From positions 1-10,214 of the forward strand of contig CALINC010000002.1 of assembly GCA_938045195.1 (NCBI GenBank): 10,214 bases of DNA, written 5' to 3'. The translations under genes and the position numbers were made by a program. The notes under the pieces are model-generated. The model was not told the DNA's origin and did not search any database. It saw nothing but the letters and a program-made list of their open reading frames with translations. Of this stretch, positions 6,053 through 10,214 are shown piece after piece; position 1 is the first letter of the stretch, and the number at the start of each line of letters is the position of its first letter. Source of the stretch: an uncultured Treponema sp. (lineage in GTDB: Bacteria > Spirochaetota > Spirochaetia > Treponematales > Treponemataceae).

Positions 6053-7087
6053 ATGACAGAAGTTCTTTCGCAGGATGAAATAGACCAGCTTCTCACCGCA
6101 ATAAGCTCAGGCGATACGGATACTGAAGATTTTAGGGCTGTAAACGATACGCGTAAAATAAAAATTTACGATTTTAAACGTCCGGATAAATTTTCAAAAG
6201 AACAAATGAGAACGGTGCAGATGATGCACGAAACTTTTGCCCGTCTTACAACAACGTCCCTATCCGCTCAGCTGCGGAGCATGGCGCATGTTCACGTAGC
6301 AACTGTAGAACAGCTTACGTATGAGGAATTTATCAGGTCGATACCGACACCTACCACCTTGGCAATTATTAACATGGATCCGTTGCGGGCAAGTGCCGTT
6401 TTGGAAATTGATCCTGCCGTAACTTTTTCAATTATCGACCGATTATTCGGCGGTAAAGGAAAAGGAACAAAAGTTCAGCGGGAGTTAACCGAAATAGAAA
6501 ATTCGGTTATGGAAGGTGTTGTTGTGCGTATTTTAGCAAATATGCGCGAGGCTTGGACAACGGTTGTTGATTTGCGTCCTCGTTTGGGTAATATAGAAAC
6601 AAACCCGCAATTTGCACAGATTGTTACGCCGTCCGAAATGGTGCTTTTGGTAACGCTTGAAACAAAGGTCGGCGAAGAAGAGGGTATGATGAATATCTGT
6701 CTTCCGTATATTACACTCGAACCGATTATTTCAAAACTATCCACACAGTTTTGGTTTTCTTCCGTCCGCAGGGCTTCTACCGGGCAATATGCGGCAGCAA
6801 TTAAAGATAAATTATCATCGGTTGAAATTGACATGGTTGCGGAAGTAGGTTCTTTAGACGTATCGATACGGGATGTTTTAAACTTAAAAATAGGCGATGT
6901 CGTAAGGCTTCCTAATGTACGCGTAGGCGATCCGTTTAAATTAAGCGTCGGTAATCGCCCGAAGTTTTTATGTCAACCCGGTGTAAAAGGAAAAAAAATA
7001 GCTATTCAGATTTTAGAAAAAATTGAAGATATTACAGGCGATGAATTCGAAGAATTATCATCGGAAGGAGAAGGTTTATATGAGTGA
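6053..7087 (+). CDS. fliM: Flagellar motor switch protein FliM
   Basis: A 344-residue C-ring protein that receives the phospho-CheY signal and sets the rotation sense. The CheY-binding peptide is at the start: LSQDEIDQLL (5-14). A CheC-like middle domain covers about 45-230, including LFGGKGKG (131-138), the conserved GGxG region thought to contact FliG. A C-terminal SpoA (FliN-like) domain lies at about 248-325, with VRLPNVRVGDPFKLSVGNRP in its core. GGGAG at 6043-6047, seven bases upstream, supports the ATG. Its last eight bases overlap the fliY start, a layout typical of translational coupling between two switch proteins that must be made in fixed ratio. Confidence 0.98.
   Translation: MTEVLSQDEIDQLLTAISSGDTDTEDFRAVNDTRKIKIYDFKRPDKFSKEQMRTVQMMHETFARLTTTSLSAQLRSMAHVHVATVEQLTYEEFIRSIPTPTTLAIINMDPLRASAVLEIDPAVTFSIIDRLFGGKGKGTKVQRELTEIENSVMEGVVVRILANMREAWTTVVDLRPRLGNIETNPQFAQIVTPSEMVLLVTLETKVGEEEGMMNICLPYITLEPIISKLSTQFWFSSVRRASTGQYAAAIKDKLSSVEIDMVAEVGSLDVSIRDVLNLKIGDVVRLPNVRVGDPFKLSVGNRPKFLCQPGVKGKKIAIQILEKIEDITGDEFEELSSEGEGLYE
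7065..7082 (+). promoter_or_regulatory. Ribosome binding site and start that define fliY
   Basis: AAGGAG (7065-7070) sits nine bases before the ATG at 7080, inside the end of fliM. The same reading frame is open further upstream with an ATG at 7023, but that start would add 19 residues unlike any FliY N-terminus, and it would put the conserved ISQDEIDALL peptide in the interior instead of at the end. Confidence 0.8.
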
Positions 7088-8303
7088 TGGTTCAATTTCT
7101 CAGGACGAAATAGATGCTTTGTTATCAGGTGTAAGCGGACTATCCGCTGAGTCTTCACCTTCCGCAGGTACGGAAGGCGGAGGGCTTTCGGCTTTTAAAC
7201 AAAATGCTTTACTTAAATTTGTCAACGGCAATATTCCCGGTCTTTCTTTAAATTTGGAAACAATGACCGGAAAAAATATAAGTGTTTCCGAGCCTATTAT
7301 TGAACTTACAGAGCGCGAAGGCTTTTTGCAAAAAGTTTCTGAAATGGTTGTGGCTTCATTAGTTGACTTTTCGGGAACGCTGACCGGCGACCATATTTTT
7401 GTGATGCCTCCTGATGTTGCACAAAAAGTTGTGAATGCGGTGAATCATGAAGATAATTCCGAAATTGATGATATGGCTCTTTCAGTAATCAGCGAAACCG
7501 TTGCTCAATATGTCGGAACGGAAGTTACGGCTCTGGAAAGTTCCGGATTATCAGGGGTTACTTCAAACCCTGCTGAGTCTTTACATGTTCCAAAGGCGAT
7601 GCTTCGGCTTCCGCAGAGGAATTTTATCTGCATTACTTATAATATTCAGCTTGAGAATGCTTCATACCGTTTTTGGGAACTTATGTCTGAAAGTGCCGCC
7701 GACGCTATTATAAATGCAACGGCAGGTCCAGACCCGGCAGCAGCGAATGATATGCCGGCGGGAAATATGCAGGGGATGCCCCAACAAGGAGCGTTTAATC
7801 AAGCTATGCAGGGAATGCAAAACGGTTTTCAAAATTTCGGAGGCGGCATGCAAGGTAATATGAGCGGTATGCCGCAAAGCGGTATGCAGGGAGGAATGAT
7901 GCCGATGCAAAATATGGGAATGCAGGGCGGTATGCCTCAAGGCGGTATGCAGGGAGGAATGATGCCGATGCAAAATATGGGAATGAATACAAATGTTCAA
8001 TCCGTGCAGTTCCCTCCTCTTCAAGGTTTTGTAAGTCAAGAAGAACAGGGAAATATCGGGCTTATTATGGACGTTTATATGGAAATGACCGTAGAACTCG
8101 GACGTACTAAGAAGATGATTAAAGAAATTCTCGGTATGGGCGAAGGGCATATTATTGAGCTTGATAAACTTGCCGGTGAACCTGTAGATGTTCTTGTAAA
8201 TCATAAACCTATTGCAAAAGGCGAAGTTGTAGTTATTGAAGAAAGTTTCGGTGTGCGAATTACCGAAATCTTATCGCCTGCAGAACGCATATCGGATATT
8301 TAA
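7080..8303 (+). CDS. fliY: Flagellar motor switch protein FliY (CheC-like plus FliN domain)
   Basis: A 407-residue switch protein. Residues 6-15 (ISQDEIDALL) copy the CheY-binding peptide of FliM. A CheC-like region follows at about 38-210, then a Met/Gln/Gly-rich linker (about 225-302), then a FliN-type SpoA domain at about 322-402, with MDVYMEMTVELGRTKKMIKEIL and VVIEESFGVRITEIL. The C-terminal domain supplies the FliN part of the C-ring. B. subtilis FliY is also a CheY-P phosphatase through Glu-x-x-Asn sites. Here the best matching helix reads ETVAQYVG (139-146), with alanine where asparagine is expected, and the second candidate near SESAADAI has no asparagine either, so phosphatase activity is doubtful. 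The linker contains a recent in-frame 63-base duplication. The start overlaps fliM by eight bases. Confidence 0.96.
   Translation: MSDGSISQDEIDALLSGVSGLSAESSPSAGTEGGGLSAFKQNALLKFVNGNIPGLSLNLETMTGKNISVSEPIIELTEREGFLQKVSEMVVASLVDFSGTLTGDHIFVMPPDVAQKVVNAVNHEDNSEIDDMALSVISETVAQYVGTEVTALESSGLSGVTSNPAESLHVPKAMLRLPQRNFICITYNIQLENASYRFWELMSESAADAIINATAGPDPAAANDMPAGNMQGMPQQGAFNQAMQGMQNGFQNFGGGMQGNMSGMPQSGMQGGMMPMQNMGMQGGMPQGGMQGGMMPMQNMGMNTNVQSVQFPPLQGFVSQEEQGNIGLIMDVYMEMTVELGRTKKMIKEILGMGEGHIIELDKLAGEPVDVLVNHKPIAKGEVVVIEESFGVRITEILSPAERISDI
7864..7985 (+). repeat. Tandem 63-base repeat inside fliY
   Basis: 7864-7922 and 7927-7985 match at 57 of 59 bases with a period of 63. The core 7880-7922 and 7943-7985 (43 bases) is identical. 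The period is 21 codons, so the frame is kept and the protein gains a second copy of a GMQGGMMPMQNMGM block. Near identity at the DNA level, including codon choice, suggests recent duplication by slippage or unequal recombination. Confidence 0.95.
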
Positions 8304-8315
8304 ATAATTATTAGA

Positions 8316-8345
8316 GCGGTTTATCACATAAGCCGCCTTTATATT
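8316..8345 (+). terminator. Hairpin with T-rich tail between fliY and fliO
   Basis: GCGGTTTA (8316-8323) pairs with TAAGCCGC (8329-8336) through 8 pairs, one of them G-U, around a 5-base loop. CTTTATATTTT follows. The shape is that of a weak intrinsic terminator 13 bases after the fliY stop. Since fliO and fliP follow on the same strand, partial termination (attenuation) of the operon is more likely than a true end. No good promoter is visible downstream of it. Confidence 0.5.
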
Positions 8346-8384
8346 TTAGAATTGCGTTTTGTTAAGAATAAACGGGTGGGAGAA

Positions 8385-9086
8385 ATGAAAAAGAATTCTT
8401 ACAAAAAAAAACTTTTTTTTATCGCTTTTGCATTATTTGCAGTTTTGCTTTTTGCTGAAGAAGAAGAAAAACTGCCCGATGAAAATAAAATCTTCCTTGA
8501 CGAAAAACAGACTTCTTCGAGCGGTAATTCTAACAATAGCGGGCTTTCGCAGGAAACCGCAGAAAGAGCCGGCGGTTTCGATTCTGCGCTGAATGAAAAA
8601 GTAAAATCGCCCATTGCGAGTTTATTACAGCTTTTAGGCGCATTGGTAATTATTTGCATTCTTGCATATATTGTAATCAAATTCTTAAAAAAATCTTCAC
8701 ATGTTCTCGGTACTGACGACCCCTACCTGCGAAACGTTTCTTCCATAAATATTGCTCAGGGAAAAAGTATTCATGTTATTACGCTTGGCGAAAAAGCGTA
8801 TATAATAGGCGTTACCGACGCTTCTATAAATAAAATAGGCGAAGTTGAAGATAAGAATTTGGTTGACGCTATGAATTTGGAAGCCGATAAAAAAACGGCT
8901 TCTCCTAAAAAGAATTTTGCTTCGATGTTGGCGGCATTTTTCCCGCAGACAAGACAAAACGAACAAAGCGGTAAAGAGCAGGATTATTCCGTTCAAGATT
9001 TTTTTACTGAACAACGAAATAGAGTTAATAATGCAGCACAGCAAATGAATAGCAGCAATACTGCCCCTACTGAGGAAGAAATATGA
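8385..9086 (+). CDS. fliO: Flagellar export protein FliO (FliZ)
   Basis: A 233-residue membrane protein that assists assembly of the FliP ring of the flagellar export gate. It begins with a signal peptide (MKKNSYKKKLFFIAFALFAV, predicted cut after FA at 23-24), then an acidic and Ser/Asn-rich stretch, a membrane segment at about 78-100 (IASLLQLLGALVIICILAYI), and a small cytoplasmic FliO domain at about 104-160 with GKSIHVITLGEKAYIIGV. A polar Gln/Asn-rich tail ends the protein. I prefer the ATG at 8385, preceded by GGTGGGAG, over a TTG at 8352 that would add 11 residues ahead of the signal peptide. The signal peptide codons include nine A, one C and eight T in a row (8403-8420). The stop overlaps the fliP start. 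FliO is poorly conserved, so its position before fliP carries weight. Confidence 0.88.
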   Translation: MKKNSYKKKLFFIAFALFAVLLFAEEEEKLPDENKIFLDEKQTSSSGNSNNSGLSQETAERAGGFDSALNEKVKSPIASLLQLLGALVIICILAYIVIKFLKKSSHVLGTDDPYLRNVSSINIAQGKSIHVITLGEKAYIIGVTDASINKIGEVEDKNLVDAMNLEADKKTASPKKNFASMLAAFFPQTRQNEQSGKEQDYSVQDFFTEQRNRVNNAAQQMNSSNTAPTEEEI

Positions 9087-9898
9087 AAAAACATATTGCA
9101 ATTTTATTTTTTTTGGCTGCTCTTTTTTTGCCTCTCGAAGTGTTCCCGCAAAGCAATAATTTCCCCGACGGATCATCTGACGGAAGAACAGAACAAGACC
9201 CGAATCGTGAAGCGGGCAGGATTCCTTTTATTAATTTCGGCATACGCGAACCGTCTACCAATAAAGATGTCGCTTTTTCAGTTCAGCTTTTAATTTTTAT
9301 AACGCTTATATCAATTGCACCCAGTCTGCTTTTGTTGATGACCAGCTTTTTACGTTTAAGTATTGTGTTGGACTTTGTAAAAAGAGCTTTATCATTGCAG
9401 CAGGTACCGCCTACACAAGTTTTAAATGGAATTGCACTTTTTTTAACATTGCTTATTATGCGCCCCGTATTCATCGAGATTTACAACAATTCTTTTAAAC
9501 CGATGTCCGATGGGAAAATTAATATTGAGGAAGCATACCGTGAGGCTGAAAAACCGATGCGGTATTTTATGTATAAGCAAATGCAAAATGACCCAAGCCA
9601 TATACGAACGTTTATGGCTCTTGCAAAATTGGAAAAACCGAATACCCTTTCAGATGTTCCAACCCATATTTTGATAGCTGCATTTATTTTGCATGAATTG
9701 ACGATAGCATTTCAAATAGGAATTTTTTTGTATTTACCGTTTATTATCATTGATATGGTTGTGGCGAGTATTCTTATGTCTATGGGAATGATAATGCTGC
9801 CTCCAGTACAAATTTCTATGCCGTTTAAGCTGATCCTTTTCGTTATGGTTGACGGGTGGGGGTTATTATTCGGAAAACTCTTTGAATCTTTTCTTTAA
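9083..9898 (+). CDS. fliP: Flagellar type III export gate protein FliP
   Basis: A 271-residue core subunit of the FliPQR export gate in the inner membrane. It has an N-terminal signal peptide (about 1-22), as is usual for FliP, a short periplasmic stretch and membrane segments at about 64-88, 112-130, 196-217, 219-238 and 245-265. Both FliP family signatures are present: IAAFILHELTIAFQIGIF (198-215) and LPFIIIDMVVASILMSMGMI (218-237) followed by MLPP. The export-channel region includes QVPPTQVLNGIALFL (107-121). ATGA overlap with fliO (9083-9086) and GAGG at 9072-9075 give a coupled start. T runs of 8 and 7 bases (9107-9114, 9123-9129) lie in the signal peptide codons. In most Treponema operons fliQ follows directly; here at least 316 bases of repeat DNA follow. 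Confidence 0.98.
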   Translation: MKKHIAILFFLAALFLPLEVFPQSNNFPDGSSDGRTEQDPNREAGRIPFINFGIREPSTNKDVAFSVQLLIFITLISIAPSLLLLMTSFLRLSIVLDFVKRALSLQQVPPTQVLNGIALFLTLLIMRPVFIEIYNNSFKPMSDGKINIEEAYREAEKPMRYFMYKQMQNDPSHIRTFMALAKLEKPNTLSDVPTHILIAAFILHELTIAFQIGIFLYLPFIIIDMVVASILMSMGMIMLPPVQISMPFKLILFVMVDGWGLLFGKLFESFL

Positions 9899-9945
9899 AA
9901 ATAAGGAAGCGGAAGAAACATCAGTTTCTGAGCATTGCTTATTTT
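9898..9945 (+). terminator. Two-part hairpin after fliP
   Basis: Outer arms AAAATAAG (9898-9905) and CTTATTTT (9938-9945) pair fully, and inner arms AGAAAC (9914-9919) and GTTTCT (9924-9929) pair around ATCA, with symmetric 8-base internal loops. It starts at the fliP stop codon. The outer right arm ends in TTTT, so it might end or pause transcription. It could instead be the first module of the adjoining repeat. Confidence 0.4.
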
Positions 9946-10047
9946 CCGCCGTTTCGCAACGCTAGTGAGAAACGGCATACGATATAATACGGCGTTTGCC
10001 TGCAAGGCAAACTCGCAGCGTTTTTAGACAATGCTAACTGCATTGTC
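9943..10047 (+). repeat. Multi-hairpin repeat, copy 1
   Basis: This 105-base unit recurs at 10111-10214 with only two differences: GCT versus AA in the first loop (9961-9963) and one G/A change (9992). It contains GCCGTTTC / GAAACGGC (9948-9955 with 9969-9976), a linker with TATAAT (9983-9988), GTTTGCC / GGCAAAC (9994-10000 with 10006-10012), and most of a 14-bp perfect stem TTTTTAGACAATGC / GCATTGTCTAAAAA (10021-10034 with 10040-10053, loop TAACT). The region of identity to copy 2 is cut by the window edge, so the true unit is probably longer. Confidence 0.95.
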
Positions 10048-10053
10048 TAAAAA
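10021..10053. terminator. Perfect 14-bp hairpin within the repeat
   Basis: TTTTTAGACAATGC pairs without mismatch to GCATTGTCTAAAAA around TAACT. It is the strongest stem in the window. On the minus strand, and more weakly on the plus strand, the T/A flanks could act in Rho-independent termination, so it may be a bidirectional terminator. Copy 2 carries the same stem up to the window edge (10188-10214). Confidence 0.5.
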
Positions 10054-10110
10054 AAGCCATCTTCTAAATTTGGCAACCGCAGATTTTCTCAAAAATCGAG
10101 GATTGACAAA

Positions 10111-10214
10111 TTTCCGCCGTTTCGCAACAAAGTGAGAAACGGCATACGATATAATACGACGTTTGCCTGCAAGGCAAACTCGCAGCGTTTTTAGACAATG
10201 CTAACTGCATTGTC
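10111..10214 (+). repeat. Multi-hairpin repeat, copy 2 (cut by window edge)
   Basis: A direct repeat of copy 1, about 167 bases downstream. It has the same three hairpins: GCCGTTTC / GAAACGGC, GTTTGCC / GGCAAAC (10161-10167 with 10173-10179), and the GACAATGC / GCATTGTC stem, which runs off the edge. The first loop reads GCAACAAAGTGA, which is closer to the copy before flgE (GCAACGAAGTGA) than copy 1 is. Confidence 0.95.

Larger units (their letters stand above)
9899..10214. other. Repeat-filled non-coding region after fliP
   Basis: No open reading frame of note is present. The stretch consists of a hairpin (9898-9945), repeat copy 1 (9943-10047), a 63-base spacer with a small hairpin (GATTTT / AAAATC, 10082-10097), and repeat copy 2 (10111 to the window edge). 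fliQ, the usual next gene, is not seen before the edge. It may lie just beyond. Confidence 0.85.

Noticed and set aside
7023..7079. A longer fliY start at ATG 7023, adding 19 residues
   Set aside because: The extra residues lie within fliM, have no good ribosome binding site, and are unlike FliY. The ATG at 7080 has AAGGAG at proper spacing and places the ISQDEIDALL peptide at the N-terminus.
7864..7985. CRISPR-like or mobile-element reading of the repeats in fliY
   Set aside because: The two copies are in frame, encode a simple linker, and have a period of exactly 21 codons. A coding tandem duplication explains them.
7662..8204. 180-codon open frame on the minus strand opposite fliY
   Set aside because: It is antisense to the conserved FliN domain and the repeat linker, is rich in His/Ser/Leu from the repeat, and has no family resemblance.
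8352..8384. TTG start for fliO, 11 residues upstream
   Set aside because: It would put charged residues ahead of a typical signal peptide. The ATG at 8385 has GGTGGGAG directly upstream.
9983..9988. TATAAT in repeat copy 1 (also 10150-10155 in copy 2) as promoter -10 boxes
   Set aside because: No -35-like sequence lies at 16-19 bases and there is no TG extension. The perfect TTGACA at 10103-10108 is about 41 bases from the second box. The motif is more simply part of the conserved repeat linker.
9943..10214. CRISPR array or attachment sites in the tail repeats
   Set aside because: There are only two units of about 105 bases with internal hairpins and one spacer, with no integrase or cas gene in view. 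This does not fit a CRISPR or att architecture.

Overview
The window is one block of a spirochaete flagellar operon, almost certainly from a Treponema close to the oral T. denticola group. The evidence is the gene order fliK (tap1), flgD, flgE, flbD/swrD, motA, motB, fliL, fliM, fliY, fliO (fliZ), fliP, which is the known Treponema flgE operon. In addition, the 463-residue FlgE carries its single cysteine at position 178 and a lysine at 165, the two residues reported to form the lysinoalanine cross-link in T. denticola hooks. All genes lie on the + strand. I cannot fix the species from the sequence alone.

Layout: 1-64 is a short AT-rich leader with an inverted repeat. 65-1993 holds fliK and flgD (hook length control and hook cap). 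1994-2293 is a non-coding gap packed with hairpins. 2294-3685 is the hook gene flgE. 3709-6037 is the torque module (flbD/swrD, motA, motB, fliL). 6053-8303 is the switch/C-ring module (fliM, fliY, overlapping by 8 bases). 8385-9898 is the start of the export gate (fliO and fliP, overlapping by 4 bases). 9899-10214 is non-coding and contains two near-identical copies of a multi-hairpin repeat, where fliQ would be expected in the usual order.

Together the genes cover hook assembly (FliK, FlgD, FlgE), rotation of the motor by ion flow (MotA, MotB, FliL, probably FlbD/SwrD), direction switching under CheY (FliM, FliY) and flagellar type III export (FliO, FliP). Spacing is tight or overlapping nearly everywhere, so co-transcription is likely. 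The exceptions are the flgD-flgE gap, a 66-base motB-fliL gap with a good extended -10 promoter candidate, an 81-base fliY-fliO gap with a hairpin, and the repeat-filled tail.

The genes are familiar. The most interesting unexplained material is a dispersed hairpin-repeat family: two direct copies after fliP, one diverged copy in opposite orientation before flgE, and a shared A5CT5/A5GT5 inverted pair that ends just before the ribosome binding sites of fliK and flgE. An in-frame 63-base tandem duplication in the methionine-rich linker of FliY and long A and T runs at the starts of fliO and fliP are also worth a look. I found no defence system, CRISPR array, insertion sequence or RNA gene.
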